Assembly (NCBI GenBank): GCA_013152845.1
Contig: JAADFM010000128.1
Location: forward strand, 1 to 7,237
Source: Methanobacteriota archaeon
GTDB taxonomy: Archaea > Hydrothermarchaeota > Hydrothermarchaeia > Hydrothermarchaeales > JAADFM01
Direction of reading: 5' to 3'
Length of the DNA: 7,237 nt
How positions within the stretch are numbered: the stretch's first letter is position 1; every line of letters starts with the position of its first letter. Below, piece after piece: positions 1 to 5,550 of this stretch. The translations under genes and the position numbers were made by a program. The notes under the pieces are model-generated. The model was not told where the DNA came from. It ran no database searches and was given only the letters and a program-made list of their open reading frames with translations.

Positions 1-266
1 ACCTCCCCGGGGCTGACAAGACCTGCCGGCAGGGCCCGGTCTTTGGTCCTGGGGTTTCGGGCGTCGATGTCCCTGTCGATGAGGCGGTTCAGCGACATGG
101 CTGCCGTGCGGGCGCTGAAGAGGCCCAGGGTAATCCAGAAAAGGACGTGGCCGGAAGGCATGCCCCCGGCGGCAAGGACCGCACCGGCATAGAGAAAAGG
201 CATGGAGAAGAGGGTGTGCTCGAGCTTTATCATCTCGAGGAGAACCTTCAGCTTTTCCAGCCTCAA
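1..266 (-). CDS. ubiA: UbiA-family polyprenyltransferase, N-terminal part (runs off the window)
   Basis: Integral membrane prenyltransferase that would attach a polyprenyl chain to an aromatic quinone precursor. Only the first ~88 residues are here. The start region (RLEKLKVLLEMIKLEHTLFS) and the later AARTAAM-like stretch are typical. The first Asp-rich prenyl-diphosphate/Mg site is clear as NRLIDRDIDARNPRTKDR. The chosen start is TTG at 266-264, overlapping the ubiD stop (TTGA), with a GGGAGGAG-type ribosome site inside the end of ubiD. The alternative ATG at 233 removes 11 residues that homologues usually have. It reads as the second gene of a ubiD-ubiA pair. With UbiD and the divergent UbiE, the likely substrate is a naphthoquinone precursor: the MqnP role of the futalosine menaquinone route is an inference, and 4-hydroxybenzoate is the alternative. 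Family certain, substrate not. Confidence 0.9.
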   Translation of the reverse strand, partial: MRLEKLKVLLEMIKLEHTLFSMPFLYAGAVLAAGGMPSGHVLFWITLGLFSARTAAMSLNRLIDRDIDARNPRTKDRALPAGLVSPGE

Positions 267-1701
267 ATCCCCAGCTCCTCCCAAATCTCGTCAATGCGCT
301 TCTTCACCTCGGGGTCCATCTCGATGACATCCGGCCAGTCCCTCTTGAAGCCCTCATCGGGTCCCTTGACGGTGGCATCAATGCCCATCTTGGAGCCCAC
401 GTTGGGCAGGTAGGTGGCCTGGTCCAGGGAATCCGCCGGGGAATCACAATGTCCCTTGCCGGGTCCACCCGGTTGGTGACCGCCCAGACGACCTCCCCCA
501 TGTCCTGGACATTGACGTCCTCGTCCACCACGATGATAATCTTCGTGAACATCATCTGACCCATGCCCCAGAGGGCGAACATGACCTTCTTTGCATGGCC
601 GGGATAGGACTTCCTGATGGAGACGATGGCCAGGTTGTGGAAGACCCCTTCGATGGGGAGGTTCATGTCCACAAGCTCAGGCAGCTGGAACCTCATAAGG
701 GGCAGAAACATACGCTCGATGGCCTTGCCTATGTAGGAATCCTCCATGGGCGGGCGGCCGACAATGGTGGCGGGATAGATGGGGTCCCTGCGGCAGGTGA
801 TGGCGGTGACGTGGAAGACAGGGTACTCGTCGGCCAGGGAGTAGTAGCCCGTATGGTCACCGAAAGGACCTTCGGTCCTTCTTTCCCCGGGCTCCACATA
901 TCCCTCCAGGACGATTTCAGCATGGGCCGGGACCTCCAGGTCCACGGTCTTGCACTTTGCCATCTCCACCGGCTTTTTCCTGATGAAGCCTGAAAAAAGC
1001 ATCTCGTCAAAGCCCGGCGGCAAGGGGGCGGTGGCAGAGAAAACCGTCGCAGGGTCGCCGCCCAGGGCCACAGCGACCTCCAGGCGCTCGCCCATCCTCT
1101 CGGCCTTGCGGTAGTGGGCAGCGCCGTGCTTGTGGATGTGCCAGTGCATCCCGGTGGTGTTCCTGTCATAGACGTGCATGCGGTACATGCCGCAGTTGCG
1201 CTCCCCGGTCTCGGGATCCTTGGTGAACACCAGGGGCAGCGTGATGAAAGGCCCGCCGTCCTTTGGCCAGCATTTCAGTATCGGGAATCTGAAGATGTCC
1301 ACATCATCCCCTTCCAGGACCACCTCCTGGCAGGGGGCCTTTTTCACCATCTTTGGCTGGTAGGAGAGAATCTCCTTGAGCCTCGCCGCCCCTTTGAGCT
1401 TTCCCATAAGGGAGGAGGGTATCTCGGGCCGCAGCAGCTCCACCAGGGCCTCCCCGATGTCCTCGAACCTCTGGGTGCCAAGGGCCAGGGCCATGCGCTC
1501 CTTAGAGCCGAAGAGGTTGGCCACAAGGGGAACATCACTGCCCTTAACATTTTCGAAGAGGACCGCCGGACCACCTGATTTCACCACCCGGTCCAGGATT
1601 TCGGTGACTTCAAGGTTGGAATCCACCTCGGCAGCAACCCTTCGCAGAAGGCCCCTCTCCTCCAGGGCAGCCATAAAATCCCTTAGGTCCTTATATACCA
1701 T
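263..1701 (-). CDS. ubiD: UbiD-family prenylated-FMN-dependent decarboxylase, frameshifted near the 3' end
   Basis: Decarboxylase that removes the ring carboxyl of a prenylated aromatic acid using prenylated FMN (made by a UbiX-type enzyme, not in the window). Conserved parts seen: NCGMYRM at ~169-175 (Asn and Arg of the cofactor/metal site), the His-rich HWHIHKHGAAH at ~187-196, and ERRTEGPFGDHTGYY at ~273-287 with the catalytic-site Glu residues. The open frame goes wrong after residue ~421 (position ~440) and runs as unrelated sequence to 304. The other frame, from 436, encodes the expected C-terminus (ADSLDQATYLPNVGSKMGID, then ending in EELGI) and stops at 263. Rejoined length is ~479 residues, normal for UbiD. 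A one-base loss in the CCCC run at 438-441 would do it, but homologues have about three more residues here, so a longer (e.g. 10-base) deletion is possible. The ATG at 1701 lacks a Shine-Dalgarno site and fits a leaderless mRNA. The gene may be a sequencing-error casualty or a true pseudogene. Confidence 0.88.
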
Positions 1702-1704
1702 GGA

Positions 1705-1715
1705 CAGATTATCTG
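1705..1715. promoter_or_regulatory. Short inverted repeat before ubiD (possible operator)
   Basis: CAGAT-T-ATCTG is a perfect 5-base inverted repeat around a single base. It lies between the TATA-like element at 1726-1733 and the ubiD start at 1701, where a bound protein would block transcription of ubiD-ubiA. Short palindromes arise by chance, so this is only a candidate. Confidence 0.25.
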
Positions 1716-1725
1716 AATGGAAAAC

Positions 1726-1733
1726 TTATAAAA
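1726..1733. promoter_or_regulatory. TATA-like element shared by ubiD and ubiE
   Basis: TTATAAAA on the plus strand reads TTTTATAA on the minus strand, in an AT-rich island of otherwise GC-rich sequence. Its centre is ~28 bases from the ubiD ATG, so ubiD would be leaderless or nearly so. On the plus strand the start of transcription would fall near 1755, about ten bases before the ubiE ATG. One element serving both directions is an inference; separate overlapping elements are possible. Confidence 0.5.
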
Positions 1734-1753
1734 CTTTGCAAAGAATTACTACT

Positions 1754-1759
1754 GAGGAG
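1754..1759 (+). promoter_or_regulatory. Shine-Dalgarno site of the ubiE-like gene
   Basis: GAGGAG, six bases before the ATG at 1766, supports that start. If transcription begins near 1755, as the TATA position suggests, the site would sit at the very 5' end of the transcript. Confidence 0.6.
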
Positions 1760-1765
1760 TAGTAG

Positions 1766-2473
1766 ATGGCAGACGAAAAGGGCGAACGGGTCAGGCGGAT
1801 GTTCGCATCCATATCCAGGAGATACGACCTCCTAAACACCCTCTTAAGCCTCAACAGGGACGCCGCCTGGAGGCGCTTTACCGTCAGCCAGGCAGGGCTG
1901 GAAGAAGGCGGCAGGGCCCTGGACGTGGCCACAGGCACCGGGAAGCTGGCGGTGGAACTGGCAAAGGCCGTGGGGGCAGGGGGCAAGGTGGTGGGGGTGG
2001 ACTTCTGCGAGGAGATGATGGAACTTGGGAGGAAGGCCATCCGGGGGGCCTGGCTGGAGGACGTCATCGAGTTCCAGAACGCCCGGGCCGAGGCGTTGCC
2101 CTTCCCGGACTCAAGCTTCGACTGCGCCTCCATCGCCTTCGGGCTGAGGAACGTATCTGATATCGACAGGTCACTCTCGGAGATGGCCAGGGTGGTGCGC
2201 CCGGGGGGCCGGGTCCTGGTCCTGGAGTTCACCCAGCCGGAGGGCAGGGTGCTGCGGGAGCTCTACTACCTCTACTTCTTCCGGGTGCTGCCCCTGGTCG
2301 GGGGTGTGATATCCGGGAACCGGGACGCCTACACCTACCTGCCCGCATCAGTCATGGACTTCCCCTCCCCGGAGGGACTCAAGGCAAGGATGGAAGCGGC
2401 AGGTCTGCGGGACGTGGAATACCATCTCCTCACCGGCGGGATAGTGGCCCTGCACGTGGGGGTGCGGCCTTGA
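1766..2473 (+). CDS. menG: UbiE/MenG-family quinone C-methyltransferase
   Basis: SAM-dependent methyltransferase for the last ring methylation of menaquinone (demethylmenaquinone to menaquinone) or a similar quinone. The 235 residues match the family length. Diagnostic motifs seen in order: SRRYDLLNTLLS near the N-terminus (~18-28), SAM motif I LDVATGTGK at ~52-60, acidic D79 at the end of strand 2, FGLRNV at ~125-130, VLEFTQPEG at ~152-160, YTYLPASVMDFP at ~189-200, and GGIVALHVG near the end. The ATG at 1766 has a good ribosome site. Divergence from ubiD-ubiA gives prenylation, decarboxylation and methylation side by side. A start of the pathway (mqnABCD or menFDCEB) is not in the window, so naphthoquinone rather than benzoquinone as substrate is inferred from archaeal quinone biology. 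Confidence 0.92.
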   Translation: MADEKGERVRRMFASISRRYDLLNTLLSLNRDAAWRRFTVSQAGLEEGGRALDVATGTGKLAVELAKAVGAGGKVVGVDFCEEMMELGRKAIRGAWLEDVIEFQNARAEALPFPDSSFDCASIAFGLRNVSDIDRSLSEMARVVRPGGRVLVLEFTQPEGRVLRELYYLYFFRVLPLVGGVISGNRDAYTYLPASVMDFPSPEGLKARMEAAGLRDVEYHLLTGGIVALHVGVRP

Positions 2474-2482
2474 GATTTGTTT

Positions 2483-2499
2483 CGAAAGGATAACTTTCG
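2483..2499 (+). other. Hairpin between the ubiE-like gene and queH
   Basis: CGAAAG (2483-2488), loop GATAA, CTTTCG (2494-2499): a perfect six-base stem in the 36-base gap between the two genes. A pyrimidine-rich stretch (CCCTTCCTCC) follows instead of a T run, so it is not a clear terminator. It could be an RNA processing site or a transcript-stabilising stem. Function unknown. Confidence 0.4.
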
Positions 2500-2509
2500 C
2501 CCTTCCTCC

Positions 2510-3082
2510 ATGGAGATTCTGGTCCACATCTGCTGCGCGCCCTGCTTCACCTACCCCCACCGGCGGCTCGTGGAGGAGGGCCACACCGTCACCGGTCTCT
2601 TCTTCAACCCCAACATCCAGCCCGCAAGCGAGTTCCGGAGGCGGCTCCAGGCCCTGGAGGCATACCGGGCGGAGACCGGCCTGGACGTCATCTACCCCGA
2701 AGGCCCCAGCTCATCAGAGGAATGGTCCATGCAGTGCCGGCAGTGCTATGACCTCAGGCTCCGGGAGGCCGCCAGGACCGCCAGCGACCTGGGCTTCGAT
2801 GGCTTCACCACCTCCCTCCTGTCCTCCCCCTGGCAGAGGCACGCCCTCATAAAGAAATCCGCTGGGGAGCTGGCCAGGAGGTTCGGCGTGGATTTCCACT
2901 ACCAGGACTTCAGGCAGGGCTGGCAGGAGACCGTCAGGATATCAAGGGAGATGGGCCTCTACCGCCAGAAGTACTGCGGGTGCATCCGCTCCCTTTGGGA
3001 GAGCGGCTACTTCAGGGGCGAACGGGAGGCGGCGCGCAAAAGGCTCCTGGAGGAGTTCGAGGGGAAGGGTTCCCGGGGTTAA
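2510..3082 (+). CDS. queH: QueH-type (former DUF208) epoxyqueuosine reductase homologue
   Basis: In bacteria QueH reduces epoxyqueuosine to queuosine at tRNA position 34, with an iron-sulfur cluster and a further iron. The 190-residue product shows the family cysteine sets: HICCAPC at 6-12, CRQCY at 76-80 and YCGC at 155-158, plus FTTSLLSSPWQ at ~99-109 and DFRQGW at ~133-138. All the signature cysteines are present, so it looks active. The start ATG at 2510 gives the family's usual beginning (MEILVHICCAPC); a TTG at 2477 would add 11 residues spanning the hairpin and is less likely. It lies 36 bases after the ubiE-like gene and may be cotranscribed. Queuosine is not a usual archaeal modification (archaeosine, at position 15, is), so the substrate may be a related tRNA nucleoside or salvaged precursor, or the gene may be acquired. 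Confidence 0.88.
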   Translation: MEILVHICCAPCFTYPHRRLVEEGHTVTGLFFNPNIQPASEFRRRLQALEAYRAETGLDVIYPEGPSSSEEWSMQCRQCYDLRLREAARTASDLGFDGFTTSLLSSPWQRHALIKKSAGELARRFGVDFHYQDFRQGWQETVRISREMGLYRQKYCGCIRSLWESGYFRGEREAARKRLLEEFEGKGSRG

Positions 3083-3099
3083 CTAATCCTACCAAAAGG

Positions 3100-3104
3100 T
3101 TTTT
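3100..3104 (+). terminator. Possible T-rich terminator after queH
   Basis: A TTTTT run followed by CTCC lies 18 bases past the queH stop, in the 44-base gap before the PRC-barrel gene. Archaeal termination often uses such oligo-T runs. The same AT-rich stretch is where a TATA element for a leaderless PRC-barrel transcript would fall, so the assignment is weak. Confidence 0.3.
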
Positions 3105-3126
3105 CTCCGATAATGGGATATTAAAT

Positions 3127-3392
3127 ATGGTTATGTTCAGGGAAAAGGAGCTCATAGGGAAGGAGGTCATCGGCTCCGAGGGAGGGGTCCTGGGAAAGGT
3201 CCTGAAGGTCACCGAGCAGGACGACATCCCCTGTATCGTGGTGGGCAACAAGGGGTTCCTGGTCAGCGAGGCAACGGCCATGAAGGCAGGGGAGACCGTC
3301 ACCATCCCCTACTACAACATCGAGACCGTCCACGATGCGGTGATTCTCAACATTCCGAGAAGGTGTACCTGGAGAAAACCCTGCTAGAGTGA
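3127..3392 (+). CDS. Small PRC-barrel domain protein, probable frameshift at the 3' end
   Basis: Single PRC-barrel domain covering nearly the whole protein: FREKELIGKEVIGSEGGVLG, then VLKVTEQDD, CIVVGNKGFLVSE and TVTIPYYNIETVHDAVILN. PRC-barrels are small beta-barrels found in RimM and photosynthetic reaction centres; stand-alone archaeal copies are adaptor-like, and some haloarchaeal ones take part in cell division. Which role applies here cannot be read. ATG 3127 is chosen; ATG 3133 is equally possible. No Shine-Dalgarno site is seen. In the open frame the end reads PRRCTWRKPC with AGA and TGT codons and stops at 3387. Skipping one missing T near 3354 gives SEKVYLEKTLLE, with codon use like the neighbours and a TGA at 3390-3392, for 88 residues. 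The restored end overlaps the convergent thioredoxin gene. Confidence 0.75.
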
Positions 3393-3920
3393 CCCAAGAA
3401 CCATCTCAAGCTTTTCTTTTCCAGTGAGGCCTATGAAGCTCTCCACCACCTGGCCCTCTGAATCGAATATCATGATGGTCGGCAGATAGACCACCCCGTA
3501 CCCGTCGGCCAGGGCAGGGTACTGGTCCGTATCTATGGCCAGGAAGACCACTCCGGGATGCGCCCTCTCCAGCTCCTCCATGATAGGCGCCTGCCTCCTG
3601 CAGCTGGGGCACCAGCTGGCATTGAAGGTCACCACCACCGGGTAGCCCGACGAGAGGGCGGCCCGGAGGCCTTCGGGGGTGCCGGGGAATGATGGGGCCC
3701 CGGAGTCGGAAGCGGGAGTGGAGCCGGGGACGGGCGGGGAGGGTCCCCCGGCCTGCTGGGAGCCCAGGCACCCGGCCAGCAGGACCAGGAGGAGCATGGA
3801 CCGGGGTGGGCGGTGTCTCCTGAGGTAGCGCCTTGCGGAATATACCCCGTAGACAAACAGCAGGCCGAGGATGAGGACCTGGAGGAGCTCGCTGAGATAA
3901 TCGAGGAACTGCTGGGTCAT
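3384..3920 (-). CDS. Membrane-anchored thioredoxin-fold protein
   Basis: Thiol-disulfide oxidoreductase, probably facing outside the cell. Layout: a transmembrane helix at ~12-28, a basic stretch (RRYLRRHRPPR) at ~30-40, a second hydrophobic run MLLLVLLAGC at 42-51 that looks like a lipobox, a Pro/Ser/Gly-rich linker at ~52-82, then the thioredoxin domain with active site WCPSC at 103-107 and the cis-proline (YLPT) at 147. Family choice (TlpA-like or plain thioredoxin) is open. The ATG at 3920 lies six bases after the restored TFS stop. Met42 could start a short lipoprotein version, but its n-region would lack charge and no ribosome site is near. As last gene of the exosome-type operon it has no evident link to the rest. 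Its stop overlaps the end of the convergent PRC-barrel gene. Confidence 0.85.
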   Translation of the reverse strand: MTQQFLDYLSELLQVLILGLLFVYGVYSARRYLRRHRPPRSMLLLVLLAGCLGSQQAGGPSPPVPGSTPASDSGAPSFPGTPEGLRAALSSGYPVVVTFNASWCPSCRRQAPIMEELERAHPGVVFLAIDTDQYPALADGYGVVYLPTIMIFDSEGQVVESFIGLTGKEKLEMVLGSL

Positions 3921-3926
3921 CTTTCC

Positions 3927-4242
3927 CTAGCTGTACTCCCGCCAGGTGTGCTTGCACTTGGTGCAGCGGAAGAACCTGGTCTCGGACTCGTGCCTTCCGG
4001 GTCTGGAGGAGCCACCACTCGGCCTCCATGTGCCCGCACTCCGGACACTCGGCTCTTGTGGTGGGAAGTGTCCGGATGTCGTCCTCCTCCAGGATGAGGA
4101 GCTTCTCCTTTTTCTCGTTCCTGGAGGATATCTTCCCCTTGCCCTCGTCCCCCTTGGAATCCTCGTAGGTCCTGCACCTGGCGCAGAACCACTTCCTGTC
4201 CCTCACCTGCATCATGGTACCGCATTTCGAGCAGAACTTCAT
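3927..4242 (-). CDS. tfs: Transcription factor S (archaeal TFIIS/Rpb9-like), frameshifted in the catalytic loop
   Basis: RNA cleavage-stimulating factor that rescues backtracked archaeal RNA polymerase. The N-terminal zinc ribbon has C4, C7, C20 and C23; an acidic/basic linker follows; then the family signature DIRTLPTTRAECPECGHMEA at ~55-74 opens the C-terminal ribbon (C66, C69). After TRKA (position ~3991) the open frame becomes unrelated and runs on to 3406. From 3989 the other frame gives ESETRFFRCTKCKHTWREYS and a stop at 3927: exactly the missing second half of the ribbon. Rejoined length is ~105 residues, normal for TFS. The lost bases fall at the Asp-Glu pair that catalyses cleavage: a two-base deletion (GCA[GA]CGAG) would restore ADE. 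The start ATG overlaps the Nudix stop (ATGA), implying translational coupling. Sequencing error is the simplest reading. Confidence 0.88.
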
Positions 4243-5057
4243 CTCCGTGCCTCCAGATAGTCCCTGATGACCGCATTGTGGTCGAAGGCCAGCTCCATCC
4301 CTTCGATCTCTTCGGGGTGGAAGAAGCCGGCCTCCGCGGCATCGTCACCTCCCCGGGGGACTGCGTCCCCATCAACCCTGGCCCGGTAGGTTATTGAGAC
4401 GGTATGCCCCCTGGGGTCCCGGCCCGGGTCGGAATAGACGCCAACGAGGCCCTCGATTTCCACCTCCAGGCCGGTCTCCTCCCTGGCCTCCCGGCGGGCG
4501 GATTCCAGGACGTTCTCACCGCACTCCACATAGCCCCCCGGCAGGGCCCAGCGCGCCTTGTAGGGGTCCCTGCCCCTCCGGACGAGGAGTATCCTGCCGT
4601 CCCCGTCCTCCACCACCAGGTCAACGGTCACCGCCGGTGAGGGGTAGCCGCTGCAGTCGCAGGGGCACTCCACCCCGGAATCCTGCCTGGCCCGGGCCAG
4701 CTTCAGCAGCTGCGTGAACCCTGCTATGGAAGATTCCCTGAGGCGTGTCCGGTCCGAGGCATCGATGAACCTCTCCAGGACCTCCACCGCCTCCCGCAGG
4801 CCTATCCTGCCCATCATCCAGCTGTGGAAGAGGTACCCCTCGGCATAGTCGGCCATGGAGTGGCGGTCCGACCTCGTGCCTGCCTCCTCGCGCATGCCCG
4901 CCCCCTTCAACGCCTCGGAGAGGACCAGGTTGGATGCCCGCAGGCTGGTGGGGCTCCCGGTGACATTGGATACCGCCATGGAATAGACGAGGTTTACCAG
5001 GCCGTCCCCGAGGGCCGAAAGTTTTTGGAACTCATCCAGGGGGAATTTGGCCGTCAT
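4239..5057 (-). CDS. RNase III-like domain fused to a Nudix hydrolase
   Basis: Two-domain protein of 272 residues. Residues ~11-98 resemble the archaeal RNase III-family domain (Pfam Ribonucleas_3_2 type): LGDGLVNLVYSMA at 16-28 carries the LGD core, and MADYAEGYLF at 68-77 carries the second acidic pair (D70, E73), so both metal-site regions seem kept. Residues ~140-270 are a Nudix hydrolase with a complete Nudix box from G175 to L197 (G-x5-E181-x7-R189-E190-x2-E193-E194-x-G196). A small Cys cluster CPCDC at 131-135 joins them. Nudix enzymes cut nucleoside diphosphates linked to another group (ADP-ribose, NADH, capped RNA ends); substrate not readable. The start ATG follows the rpoL stop with no gap; its stop overlaps the TFS start. 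Position between RpoL and TFS suggests an RNA-linked job such as RNA-end or nucleotide clean-up, an inference. Confidence 0.85.
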   Translation of the reverse strand: MTAKFPLDEFQKLSALGDGLVNLVYSMAVSNVTGSPTSLRASNLVLSEALKGAGMREEAGTRSDRHSMADYAEGYLFHSWMMGRIGLREAVEVLERFIDASDRTRLRESSIAGFTQLLKLARARQDSGVECPCDCSGYPSPAVTVDLVVEDGDGRILLVRRGRDPYKARWALPGGYVECGENVLESARREAREETGLEVEIEGLVGVYSDPGRDPRGHTVSITYRARVDGDAVPRGGDDAAEAGFFHPEEIEGMELAFDHNAVIRDYLEARR

Positions 5058-5534
5058 CTACAACATCTTGCCCAGGTCTTTGAATTCCTTCCCCAGGGAT
5101 TTCAGGGACCTCTTCAGCACCATCCTGGCATAGGACGTCCCCTCGCCCACCATCTCCTTGGCATCGGCGGCGTGTTTGGCCAGCACCTTCTCGGAGATGC
5201 CGGTCTTCTCGGCAAGCTCGGCCAGCTTTGCCCTGGCGAGGTCGTTGGCGGTCTTCACCCCCGCCCCGTTCAGCTGCTCGGCCTTCTTGGGTCCGATGCC
5301 GGGCACCTCCTGGAGCCCCACCTTCCTCTCCATGGACCTGGGGACCTTCTTCTCCACGGTCTTGAGATAGAGGAAGTAGTTGGGGTGGAGCGGGTGGTCC
5401 ATCCTGTAGGTGGCCTTCAGGACCTCCTTGTCCTCCACCAGGTGGTCCCTCAGGACATTGAAGAGTGTGTGGTCCTCGCCTGTAATCTCGAGCTCGAGCT
5501 CCCCTGCCTTCTCCCTGAGCACCTTCACTTCCAT
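5058..5534 (-). CDS. rpoL: RNA polymerase subunit L with an extra helix-hairpin-helix domain
   Basis: Small assembly subunit of archaeal RNA polymerase (Rpb11 equivalent) that pairs with subunit D, the counterpart of the bacterial alpha N-terminal dimer. Residues 1-60 are typical: EITGEDHTLFNVLRDHL, then ATYRMDHPLHPNYFLYLKT. Normal RpoL then has a short loop and a last helix, ~90-100 residues in all. This one has 158: residues ~73-130 form a helix-hairpin-helix domain (LQEVPGIGPKKAEQLNGAGV, then LAELAEKTGISE) very like the RadA N-terminal domain, and residues ~135-158 (ARMVLKRSLKSLGKEF) look like the displaced final RpoL helix. The ATG at 5534 is set by the family start (MEVKVL) and the AGGGAGG ribosome site; the frame is open further upstream to 5648, but that stretch overlaps csl4 and looks non-coding. 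The next gene starts directly after its stop. Confidence 0.9.
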   Translation of the reverse strand: MEVKVLREKAGELELEITGEDHTLFNVLRDHLVEDKEVLKATYRMDHPLHPNYFLYLKTVEKKVPRSMERKVGLQEVPGIGPKKAEQLNGAGVKTANDLARAKLAELAEKTGISEKVLAKHAADAKEMVGEGTSYARMVLKRSLKSLGKEFKDLGKML

Positions 5535-5543
5535 AAGCCCGCG

Positions 5544-5550
5544 CCTCCCT
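5544..5550 (-). promoter_or_regulatory. Shine-Dalgarno site of rpoL
   Basis: AGGGAGG on the minus strand, nine bases before the ATG at 5534, inside the 16-base gap after csl4. It decides the rpoL start against the longer open frame reaching 5648. Confidence 0.65.

Noticed and set aside
434..444. Programmed ribosomal frameshift in ubiD
   Set aside because: No X-XXY-YYZ slippery heptamer in the right frame and no evident stimulatory structure; UbiD is not known to use recoding.
2477..2509. TTG start for queH at 2477
   Set aside because: It adds 11 residues absent from the family start and covers the hairpin; ATG 2510 gives the canonical beginning.
3118..3128. ATATTAAATAT palindrome at the PRC-barrel gene start
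   Set aside because: It overlaps the start codon, is too close to it to act as a TATA element, and is simple AT-rich sequence likely to be self-complementary by chance.
3406..3926. Out-of-frame extension of tfs as a novel C-terminal domain
   Set aside because: The residues are low-complexity Pro/Arg/Gly antisense-like sequence within the thioredoxin gene, while the true zinc-ribbon half lies in the other frame.
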